Positions 52,406 through 61,591 of a stretch of 64,000 nucleotides of DNA are shown here, piece by piece. Where the stretch lies: positions 310,001-374,000 of the forward strand of contig JAIWNF010000032.1 in NCBI GenBank assembly GCA_025093555.1, given 5' to 3'. Numbering within the stretch: position 1 is the stretch's first letter; each line of letters opens with the position of its first letter. Made by a program: the position numbers and the translations under genes. The notes under the pieces were generated by a model. That model did not search any database. It saw nothing but the letters and a program-made list of their open reading frames with translations, and had not been told where the DNA came from. The stretch is from Circinella umbellata. Its lineage: Eukaryota > Mucoromycota > Mucoromycetes > Mucorales > Lichtheimiaceae.

Positions 52406-53612
52406 ATGTCAACACCAAAAGTTTCTATTGTTATTTACACCGTTTATCATCATATCTATAAACTTGCTGTTGAAGCCCAACACGGATTAAAAGCTGCTGG
52501 TGTCCAATCAACAATTTATCAAGGTATTTTTGTATAGCAGTTTTTCTTCTCTTTTATTTGCTTTGTATCATAAGTGGCTATAGGAAAAACTGAATTTGTT
52601 GTATATTTCTTTACATATGTCTCTTTATTTACGTACATCAATATTTTTCTTAGTTTCTGAAACATTACCTGACAATGTTTTGAAAGCTATCAATGCACCT
52701 CCAAAACCGGATGTCCCGATCATTCAACCTCATCAACTCGCAGAAGCTGACGGGTTTCTGTTTGGCCTTCCTACTAGATTTGGTACCGCTCCTAGTCAGG
52801 TTTGTATTTTAAGAAATAGAGATAGGGAAGGATTATATGAACGATGAAAAAAAGCAAAAAACAAGTGATTAGAAAAATCAAATATCTTTGCTCATAAAAC
52901 TGTATATAATGGATGTCATATCGTATGTATATATTATATAATTTATTAGATTAAAGCACTGTTGGATGGTACTGGTGGCTTATGGGCAAAAAATGCATTA
53001 GCTGGAAAATTTGCTGGTACATTTTTCTCTACTTCGAGTCAACATGGAGGCAAGTGATGTTATTTTTTTTTTATTTGCTGTGGATTTGATCGTTACACAA
53101 TTTATTTGATCACACGACCACGATGAATAACCTTTATCTTAATCAATGTATAGGTCAGGAAACTACTGCACTCACAACCATCCCCTACGTACTTCGTTCA
53201 TCATGGAATCAATTATGTTCCTCTCGGATTCAGAAGCCCTGTAAGTTAGAATAGAAAAAATAAGCATTGAAAGGAAAGAAGAGTGTAATAAGCTTTTAGA
53301 GAGGTCCTAAGGAACCAAAAAAGCTGACAAAAAAAATGTTAATTTTTATTTATATATATTTATTGTAGCATTTGAATGATAATACAGAAATTGTCGGTGG
53401 ATCGCCATATGGGGCAGGAACTATAACGTAAGAGTAAATGTCATGTTACGTATTATTTTGTACTTACCCAATAATATATTGCTCTCTGTTGTATATATAG
53501 GAATCCTGATGGATCAAGACAACCATCAAAGAAGGAATTGGAAGTAGCTCGTACTCAAGGTGAACTATTTGGAAACGTAGTTGCTACCCATATTCGCGGA
53601 CGTAAACATTAA
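52406..53612 (+). pseudogene. WrbA-type NAD(P)H:quinone oxidoreductase gene with a 4-nt frameshift (copy 1)
   Basis: Six exons can be traced: 52406-52523, 52654-52799, 52950-53049, 53154-53240, 53369-53427 and 53501-53612. The protein is flavodoxin-like (Pst2/Ycp4/WrbA): VSIVIYTVYHHIYKLA, the FMN-binding [31 protein letters not shown], and GGSPYGAGTITNPDGSRQPS, ending RTQGELFGNVV. In exon 4 the first half reads TALTTIPY in one frame, and the second half reads YFVHHGINYVPLG in another. The break is TACGTA at 53186-53191 where the family needs a single TA, i.e. four extra bases. As written the frame stops at 53247, so the C-terminal third is lost. The intron after exon 3 is GC-AG (GGAG then GCAAGT). 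The gene is probably inactive or makes a truncated protein; a base-call error is unlikely because the second copy has the same four bases. Confidence 0.85.
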
Positions 53613-54122
53613 AAGATAATTACATAAAAAAAACAATAATTTGTCCAAAAAAAGCTGTTATCCAAAAGTATAAGTATGAACCAAGTTCATGTTGTATTTA
53701 TATTAGACATGTTTTACATTCTATAAATATATATAAATAAAATATTATTGTTTGTTGAGCTAGTCTATTTGTTTTAATAATCAGAAAATGCATTTATAAC
53801 TCTTTGTCCTGTTGCTATATGCAATAATGATATGGTCCTCTACCTTTTTTTTTGGCACATACGATCATTGGTTATTTAACTAAAATTTATACAAAAAGAT
53901 TTATTATATCTTTAAGTATTACTTGTTGTTTACATCTATGTATAATAGCTTGTACTGCAATTATGTTTTCTTTGTTTCAATACGTAGATTTGATAATCGG
54001 AAACCTGCAAGGCAATTTGAAGTGTGGAGTTACAAATGTTAATGGACAGTTATCATTGGTCCTTTACCAGCAGCAGCAAGCAGCAAGCAGCAAACAAGAA
54101 AGCACCACTCAACACTAAAATA
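52930..54122. repeat. 1.19 kb direct repeat, copy 1
   Basis: From the intron before exon 3 of the WrbA-like gene to the TA at 54121-54122, this segment matches 61592-62787 in the same orientation, with scattered substitutions and small indels. The identity stops abruptly at the TA next to the inverted-repeat element at 54123. Confidence 0.92.
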
Positions 54123-54627
54123 CAGCGTTGGAAGTTAAATTTGGCAAAATAAAAATGAGCCATAGTTTGGAAAGTGAGCCACTTTTTGAAAATGGACCAA
54201 AATTAAGCCAGCTATTGAAAATGAGCTATCTAATTTTGATATTAGACTGTATCATATGAATATAAGCTACCAGATAATAAAAATAAATATGGTCTAAATG
54301 AAACGTAACAATGTTTTTTATTTATACGTATTCATTTATATTTAAAGAAATAACTATATATTAAATGTATTTTTTATAATCTTTTTCACCTACTAAATAA
54401 CGGTCTCAAAAGGTCAATGGATGCTTGATCCAAGCTTGACAATCTTAGGCTCAAATCTGCAACCATCCCATTTTTGTAGACCAGTAGCTTAAATTTGCTT
54501 GGCATGGCTTAATTTTGAGGTTCACTGGCTCAATTTCATTCAAACAGCTCAATTTGGAAATTGAGGCTCACTTTCAAAATCATGGCTCATTTTTATTTTG
54601 AATGGCCAAATTGAACTTCCAACGCTG
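54123..54627. mobile_element. 505 bp MITE with TA target duplication (family A, complete)
   Basis: It begins CAGCGTTGGAAGTT and ends AACTTCCAACGCTG, with TA on both sides (54121-54122 and 54628-54629). The inverted repeats extend for about 60 bp, including a shared AAAATAAAAATGAGCCAT block. The interior is made of degenerate AAATGAGC/GGCTCAAT motifs with no ORF. CAG...CTG ends and TA target sites are those of Tc1/mariner-type elements. Confidence 0.88.
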
Positions 54628-54629
54628 TA

Positions 54630-55932
54630 ATCTGCAATATTTTGCTGAAGAACAATATTTTAAGCAAAAACTGCTATGGTCGATTTTATTAATGGTGCCG
54701 CCAATGACTGATTTTCAGGTTAAATATCGTGAATATTTGAGTGCAGATACAAATCCTACTGAAGGATATACTAATCAAATTTCTGTCGAGTTTTTAACCA
54801 TTATAATGTCTATTTTACATAGCTAACGTACATATCTGTTAAAAAGAGAAGACAGCCTCCGTAATTAATGCAAATATTTACAAGTTAATTTGCTACGTTT
54901 CTGTTATATTAAATAATTATTACAAAATATTTATTCAGCACAGCCGCTTTTCTTTTATATTTTGTTTAAATTTGATAGAATTTCCACCCCATTAATTTCA
55001 TCCAAAATTTAACCAGCCTGTTATTCTTGAATCCAGCAGAAGGTCTTTGTACGTAACATAACAAAATTAATTTTCAAGAAGCTGCATTCACACTTCATAC
55101 TAGCCAGGACAGGTGGAATTTATGCTGGAAGTCGTGTCTATCTACCACGAATTAAGCTTATCAGCTTTTCACAATCTTCTGGGTTACTGCGTGAAGTATC
55201 TCGAGAATAATTTCCACTTAAACTTGCTTTTTGTTAGTATAAACTAATCGCAAGGTTAACCATTAACACATGTTTATGTATATCTTCCTGATCAGATGTT
55301 TTCGCATGATCAGCTATACATTACCTTTTGACGCGTTACAGATTACAGAGATTTGTGTATAATCGCTAATTAGGATAGGCAAGCTTATCGCCTTATTACA
55401 AAGAATGTCGGCTATCATGAAATATTCTCCCTCTCTTCTCTTCCACCTTCTTCTTCATTTTCATAATGACTTTTTACACATTGAATCCATTATCTCAAGC
55501 CATCAACGCCCCTTTCAACAATAACCCTAACGTACTTCTATAGAAATTCGATATGTAAGGCCTACTTTTATTAACTTTTATATATTACGTATGTTCCTTT
55601 TTTATTGAGTTCCAGAAAATTCTTGAACAACCTGTTGATGTGTCAGTAAATAATATACTCTCTGATCAATGAATAGTAACCCATTCCCTTTTAATTTTTT
55701 TTTATCTATCAAAGACAGTGATTATTACAAAACTAAAGTACGTAATTGTCACCATATTATTACCACAGTAGTAAAGTATACAGTCATAGCATTAATATTA
55801 TTTAATTTTTTTGCTTTTCGTTTAATAAAATGCCATTATTCAACTGTAAAGACATCTTATTGCTATACTATCACACTTTATTTCTTTATTTGACTGGATC
55901 CACAAAACAACTATGCAGCCTTGGGCATCGTC
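54630..55932. other. Interior of the TIR-bounded block, left part
   Basis: AT-rich. A short frame at about 54630-54826 (with LLWSILLMVPPMTDFQVKYR) and one at 55669-55893 have no convincing homology to anything I know. A CT-rich leader-like stretch occurs at 55428-55460. Nothing firm. Confidence 0.4.
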
Positions 55933-56035
55933 GCTACCAGGCGCGAAGCGCCTTTTGGGGGGTCAAGGGGGGTTTACCCCCCTTGCGACGTGTTTTCCGT
56001 TGAATGACCCGAAGCGAAGCGAGGCAGGCAAACGC
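55933..56035. repeat. GC-rich hairpin island
   Basis: This is a sharp GC-rich patch in AT-rich DNA. It contains GGCGC-GAA-GCGCC and GGGGGG-TTTA-CCCCCC stem-loops, then GAAGCGAAGCGAGGCAGGCA. It lies just beyond the 3' end of the decayed minus-strand gene and may be its terminator-like flank or a separate small repeat. Confidence 0.7.
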
Positions 56036-56144
56036 TAGTTGTAAAATTAAAGAGAGAAAATAGTATTTGTATACATGTGTGAGTAAAAAGAAAAAAGTAC
56101 AGAAGAGAGAAAACAAGAAGACATGGATAAAACAAAAAGTCAAG

Positions 56145-58242
56145 TTATTCGATACCGGCATCAGATATTTTTCTTTTCTTCGGCGATGGAATGCAGTATG
56201 GTATTTTCGATGTTGGTACAGGATCGTCAATGGTTGGAATGAATACACTGTTGTCTGTGTTAAGGGCTCCTAATGTTTCTTTTAGCAAGGTTTTGCACTG
56301 CCAAACCAACGTCACCAAGGGAATGAAATCTTTATAAAATGTTTCGGGAGTTCGTGGGAATGGCATAGAACCCAAGGTATAAAGCCGACAGATATTCCCG
56401 GATGGAACGTCCATCAACTTCACTGTAAGTTCGGCACCTATCAATAAAAAAAAGTTTGTGATCCATTTTAATTGTGTTTTCATTTTCAAAAATATTATTA
56501 CCATGTATGATAAAACTTTGAATATCTTCTGTCGGTTTCTTTAATAAATTCCAGATAACGTCTTTGAGGGATTTTGGAAGTTTAAGGCCAGCTTCGGTAA
56601 CATTTTTTGTTGATACTGTACCACCACCAAAGTCGTCATCTACATGTTTGATTAATATATCCACTTTGTTCCTGTTTTTTTTCTTGACAATGGTGTAACC
56701 CCCGAAACCGACCGACATTCGTTCATTCTGTTGCTTGACGAGACACACACTTTTTCTCCACTGAAGATTACGTATCCATGTTAAGACAATTTACAATTTA
56801 TATAGTTATAAGTATATATTTGATCACATAAACATACCTGATGACATAGAACTTGCTTTCGTCATAACACTTTTCTATAAAACTCCACAGCCGATGGACT
56901 AGATCGGCTTCTGCCTTACAGTCAAACCCCGCTTTTTGCACAGGTGGGATTTAGGCCAAGAGGTGTGCAAAAAGCGGGGGTGTGCAAAAATCGGGAGTGC
57001 AAAAAGTGGGGTTCGACTGTACCATCAATATTGTAATTATAATAATACAAGTCTAAAATATCCCCAATTGCCTTTTCAGCCCAGTGTAAATCAACTTGTG
57101 ACGGATGAAAGCGATTATCCATATGTGTATCAATTAATTTTTCAATATCATGCTACAAAAGCAAATCCTCAAATATAGTTAGTACACAATAAATAGTAAA
57201 TAGTAAATAGTAAATAAAAAGAGAGAAGACATACTTTATCGCGAAACTTGTCCAAGTATTCTTTTAATTCAACTGGTAATGGCTCCAGTTGTGGTTTATG
57301 GTAATTTCGTATTTCTTTCATTTATCAGGTGTGAAATATGTTCTCCAACAAGGATCCATGACATCCAAAATTACTGAATGTGAAGAACTACCGTGCAACC
57401 ATAAGTCAGTTTTTTTTATAATTTGACATGTACAATATACAGTCAATAAAAGATAATACGTACTGTTCATATATACACTGTTTAACAAACTCATGCAAAG
57501 TATCTTCTACTATCTTTTCAGTTGGCAATTGCCATTTTGGATGTTTCAACTTGGTGGTATATATGTCGTTCACAAAATCTTTTACTCCAGTAGATAATGG
57601 GATATCAGATGATCTTTTCGATGCTGAACTGCTTAAACTACTTGATCCACTTTCACCATGTTTGGTAGTGGAATATTCGCTCTCAGCCTTTTTTATTTCA
57701 TGCTTGGTAGTGGAATATTCATTGATTTCCATATCTATCAGTTTCCACGTGGCCCGTTTTTTCTCCTGTGCATAATTGTGTTTATATGAGTAAAAAAGTT
57801 TTTTTTTGACATTCTGCCTTTGGTATTATTTATTACCGTTCTAGCATCGAGTTTCTCAACTATTCGTCCAAATAAATGCGGCCAGAACGTTTTGTAATTT
57901 GTTAAAGTTGATGAATTTTCAACGACAAACGCTTGTTTATCAAGTAAAAATTGAGCAAAGCTAATAACATCGTCAGCATTGAGACGTTCCTTAATATAAC
58001 TTTCAATTTCTATGAAAGTTAAAACAAGTATCATAGTTTCTAGTAGTTAATTTCGTTTTCTTTTTCGTTGAAAGCTTTTTTTTATTAATGCTTTTGAAGG
58101 AGAAGTAGATATACCTTCAGAGCATTTATTTTTAAGTGTTTCAGGTATTTCATTATCCAGATTCTAGTTGCCATGGTAATGAAAGATGTTGAATATTAGA
58201 TAAAAACCAACCTGGGGTAAAACCTGGTCTTTGGTCGCTCAT
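56145..58242 (-). pseudogene. Decayed multi-exon gene of an unrecognised (possibly expanded mucoralean) family
   Basis: Minus-strand exons that can be traced: start near 58242-58211 (MSDQRPGFTP), 58009-57837 (NADDVISFAQFLLDKQAFVV; WPHLFGRIVEKLDART), 57765-57464 (ending WQLPTEKIVEDTLHEFVKQC), about 57405-57235, 57152-56838, 56760-56502 (KVDILIKHVDDDFGGG) and 56437-56145. The gene is broken by a 101 bp TIR element within exon 57152-56838, by an apparent 1-nt loss near 57320 (exon with PCWRTYFTPDK) and another near 56670, just before KVDILIKH. The start exon also does not join the next one in frame. No known domain is certain. The KVDILI segment recalls large, poorly characterised protein families that are abundant in Mucorales, but I cannot confirm this. 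The MSDQ start follows an AT-rich, T-run-containing flank. Confidence 0.6.
56919..57019. mobile_element. 101 bp MITE inserted in a coding exon (family B)
   Basis: It begins CAGTCAAACCCCGC and ends GTGGGGTTCGACTG, flanked by TA at 56917-56918 and 57020-57021. Internal GTGCAAAAAGCGGGG copies add further inverted symmetry. Removing the element and one TA restores a continuous reading (NIDG followed by KAEADLVHRLW) on the minus strand, which shows the exact insertion point. Confidence 0.9.
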
Positions 58243-59269
58243 AGTATCCTTGCTTGGAAAAAGTTCAGTTTGTTGCTGCGGATATTACAATATTTTTTTA
58301 CTGGTGACGTGACGTACTATCGTGATTTTTTCGGGTGCTTTTTTTTTTTTTTTTTTGGTGCAATTTCAGGCCCGGATAACATGTATGAGGCAAAAAAAAA
58401 ATTAATTGTTCTCAATTAGGAAATGACCCTAAAATGATTAATTGTATTTTATATATGGGTTGAAATTTATAGCTATTAAAAAAATAAAATGATAATAATA
58501 ACTAGCTATTTGCCATACTTACTGTAAATATAATATTTGACCAAATTATATTGTTGAAGTAACTAAATATTATTGTTCGACATCCATTTTGCCACAGAGA
58601 GTGTTGTATTTTACTTTTTTGTTCCCTTTACACTCAAAGGTGTCACAAATGGTACATGTATTTTAATGTTTTTTGAATGTCTTCAAGGAGATAATTATTG
58701 CTGCTGTTTCTGCTGCTGCTGCTATCTGTAAATGTTTGTAGTGCTATAATAGAATTTGGATCTGTTAATACTAAATTCTATTACAGCTACAGTTAACACT
58801 TTCGAAGACGTACTTATCACTTCAAATAAACTCGATTCCATAGCACTGGATTCAATGGCAGTAGTTCGACTAATGGTAGATTCATTATTAATGGTCCGGT
58901 TGTTAACAATGTTTTTGGTAGCAATAACATAAGTAGAATTTTCATCTCCACACACGCAATCATGAAATCTCCATTATATTTTCTCCTGGCATTAGGATTT
59001 CTTCCTTTTGTTTTCTCTTTCATGTCTTTTTATTATTGGAGTTATACTCCATTGTGACACTATTGAACCAATCCATGACACCAATAACTTTTTTTTAATA
59101 TTGACGCTAATAAAGTAATAATGTATGAACTTTTTTCTCTCTTATGCTTTATGCTTACCTGTTTAAATCTCAGCAACACGTCATAGTCAAAGGTGATTGG
59201 GTAAATCCAAACGTCATAATCTTTTTTTATTGGCTTTCGCTGCCTCATTCACTTTAGCCGTGCCCTAAG
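58243..59269. other. Interior of the block, upstream of the decayed gene
   Basis: Contains 18 T in a row (58338-58355), a GCT/CTG-rich patch (58700-58722) and minus-strand coding-like fragments, e.g. around 58955-58725 (GDENSTYVIATKNIVNNRT) and 58640-58560 (CDTFECKGNKKVKYNTLCGK). These fragments change frame and have no clear start, so they may be remnants of a second gene or of a longer form of the decayed gene. Confidence 0.4.
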
Positions 59270-59271
59270 TA

Positions 59272-59730
59272 CAGGATTTTGCATTCATTTCCGGACACAA
59301 CCTTCAATTTTTTCGCTTATGATGTTGATTTTTTTCGCTTATGATATGCTATGTTTTTCGCTTATGATGGCGGTGTTTTTCACTTATGATATGCTATGTT
59401 TTTCGCTTAAGATGGCGGCGTTTTTTGCTTATAATAGCATTAATTTTCGCTTGTAATACCTATATAATTTCTTACTTATGAGGTCCAAGAGATTTACATA
59501 AATGATAGGGGGAGTTTTTCATGACTAATACCAATTTTTCTTTAATATTTGCTGCATCTGCTTTTACGGGATAAACCAAGTATCATATATCATAAGTGAA
59601 AATTAATGCTATCATAAGCGAAAAACACCGCCATCATAAGCGAAAAATATAGCATATCATAAGCGAAAAAAAATCAACATCATAAGCGAAAAAATTGAAG
59701 GTTGTGTCCGGAAATGAATGCAAAATCCTG
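59272..59730. mobile_element. 459 bp MITE with long, nearly perfect arms (family C)
   Basis: It begins CAGGATTTTGCATTCATTTC and ends with the inverted copy, GCAAAATCCTG, with TA at 59270-59271 and 59731-59732. The arms match almost perfectly for more than 110 bp. Each arm is built from repeats of a TTTTTCGCTTATGAT unit spaced by short variable words (ATGCTATG, GGCGGTG), and the left arm has one extra ~45 bp repeat. There is no ORF. The high arm identity suggests recent activity. Confidence 0.93.
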
Positions 59731-59732
59731 TA

Positions 59733-61459
59733 TCTCGATTCTATTAGACTTATTACAATTTTTTAAATACTTGTACGTAAGGATGGGCCATTTGAGACTT
59801 AAAGGTGAGATTCCATGGTATGACTTCATCTTTGATGACCAGGCATATCTGTGATGACATCCTTTAGATCAAAAGGCACTTCCGAGTGAGCATAAGCTGT
59901 ATCTTTGAGGATCAGCTATGTTTAATTACTATTAAGTAAATGTAGTATTTTTGTCAAACATTCATTTTAATAACTTTTTATTTATTGAGACTGGTTTTGT
60001 TGTACTTTGCTATTGCTAGTTGGAATCAGCATGACTCTTTTTCGCTGCAATTAACACACTCAAAAGATTGCTAATGTAAGTTATGTACATAAAAAAAGGG
60101 GCGAGTGTTAAGATGGTACATGGCTATTTGAAAACTATATCGATACTTACATATATACAGTCAGTATGGTAACGGGTATGTTGATGGCCACGATTACTGG
60201 AGTACGTTCCAAATGAGAATACTCTTATCGATCAAACTGACCGTGCATATGATAAATTATAGCTCGATTAGGCTTGACTGGATTGTATAGTTTGGCTTTG
60301 TATCCACATTGTGCTGGTTCCCCGCAAATTTCTTATCCAAGTTCGTCCTATTATCACCGAGTTTTTGGTAGTTAGCTTCAAGATTCGCACGTGTCGCTGT
60401 CATGAAACCCATTTGTTCAACACTCGGCAGGTCAATTTTGGTGGCTTCTTGTTGCCCATGTGGACACTGATCGACGAATGGTTCAAACCTTTAGTCAAGG
60501 CAGTGTACTATTTTCATCGTTCCGATAATGTTCCAAACGACATGTCTATACCGACGGCATCATCTTGGGTCGACTCGCAAATAGCTTCTTTTTTCTTTTT
60601 GTAATAAAAGGAGGTAATAGCATTTTTGAATGGCACAATCCCCCTACGCCTGTCCCACTATTTGTACAATCTCTTATGCATTTTCTAATTTGTCTAATTC
60701 GAATAAAGATAATAAAGAGAGTAAGACTTACTCTAAGGCTATCACTATTTCCTGTATACGTTCTACATTACTAACAATATGATATTGACTTGCACAATCA
60801 TACCATAGTACATTTTGTGCTTCGATTATTATACTAGAAAATCTGTCATGCGCTTAGGTACACAAGATGTTGAAAAAGAAATTGCTTAATGGTTATACAT
60901 GTATTATGAACAAGTAGATAATTGAATAAATGTTGATTCTTATACAAAATTAGCCTCAAGTCAGAAACTTGCAAAACGAGGTCGATATAACGCTTAATTT
61001 TACCTTCTTGGACTTATATAGAGGTCCTGCATGCTTATTGACATTATTTTAACTTGAACTTTGGCGTAGTAGTAATACATTCAATTTAACAGAATGTGTC
61101 TAGTTTTTTTCTGTTTATCTCATTATATTTGATGGATATCTCAAGATAATCTTAAATTAAGAATCTCTCTACCGTTCTAATGGGGCCGAAAAAATATGCG
61201 ATTGCTGTACGATATTAATTGTTCTACTGTTTGGAGAAATATAATTCCTTTATTGTCATCCATATTTACATATAAAATAATTAAAAAAGGCCCTTCCTCC
61301 TTCTTTCCTTTAATGCACCAGAACTACCATGTTTCATCATTCTGCACCAAGCACAGTCAAGTACATTAAGCAATATACATTTATATGATATTTGAACCAT
61401 AAAATGCACAGGGCTATTGGATTGTCACATAAGTGTATAAAGGATGCAAGCTTTTTTTT
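59733..61459. other. Interior of the block, right part, with a possible transposon fragment
   Basis: AT-rich, mostly without coding signal. A plus-strand frame at 60311-60604 contains CRCHETHLFNTRQVNFGG followed by WTLIDEWFKPLVKAVYYFH. The Cys-x-Cys-His...His...Asn pattern recalls the N-terminal zinc-binding segment of large CxC-type (KDZ-like) transposon proteins that are common in these fungi, but this is from memory and the frame ends soon after. No complete gene. Confidence 0.4.
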
Positions 61460-61591
61460 TGGCTCAAATTCATAGGCATAGCTTTGACATAGCTCAACTT
61501 CATTCAGGTCACTCAATTTGGAAAAATTGGCCCATTTTCAAAACAGTGGCTCACTTTTATTTTGTGTGGCCAAATTCAATTTCCAGCGCTG
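61460..61591. mobile_element. Right end of a family A TIR element
   Basis: About 130 bp that align with the right-hand part of the 505 bp element (GGCTCA motifs, then GGCTCACTTTTATTTTG, GGCCAAATTCAATTTCC, AGCGCTG), with clear divergence. It ends at CTG 61589-61591, followed by TA. No matching left end was found nearby other than the one at 54123. Confidence 0.75.

Larger units (their letters stand above)
54123..61591. mobile_element. 7.5 kb block bounded by matching terminal inverted repeats
   Basis: The left end (CAGCGTTGGAAGTT...AATTTGGC) and the right end (GCCAAATTCAATTTCCAGCGCTG) are inverted copies of one terminal sequence. TA dinucleotides flank both, and both junctions coincide with the borders of the 1.19 kb direct repeats. 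The interior holds a complete 505 bp member of the same family at the left edge, a GC-rich hairpin island, a decayed minus-strand gene, two other small TIR elements and a possible transposon protein fragment. No transposase gene is recognisable. It may be one large element with nested insertions, or two separate small elements brought to the edges by a duplication event. Confidence 0.6.

Noticed and set aside
53852..54118. An 88-codon frame downstream of the broken reductase gene, with a relative in the second repeat copy
   Set aside because: The two copies disagree in frame (a 4-bp indel and other changes), the start differs, and the region is the promoter flank of the ARS2-like gene in copy 2. 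It is more likely non-coding.
56145..58242. Treating the frame breaks in the minus-strand gene as sequencing errors
   Set aside because: Two 1-nt losses are in short A runs and could be errors, but the 101 bp insertion with TA duplication cannot be, and the start exon also fails to join; decay is the better reading.
59060..59248. Minus-strand frame starting MRQRKPIKKDYDVW next to the 459 bp element
   Set aside because: It has a possible donor, but no exon joins it in frame; could be a remnant, not called as a gene.
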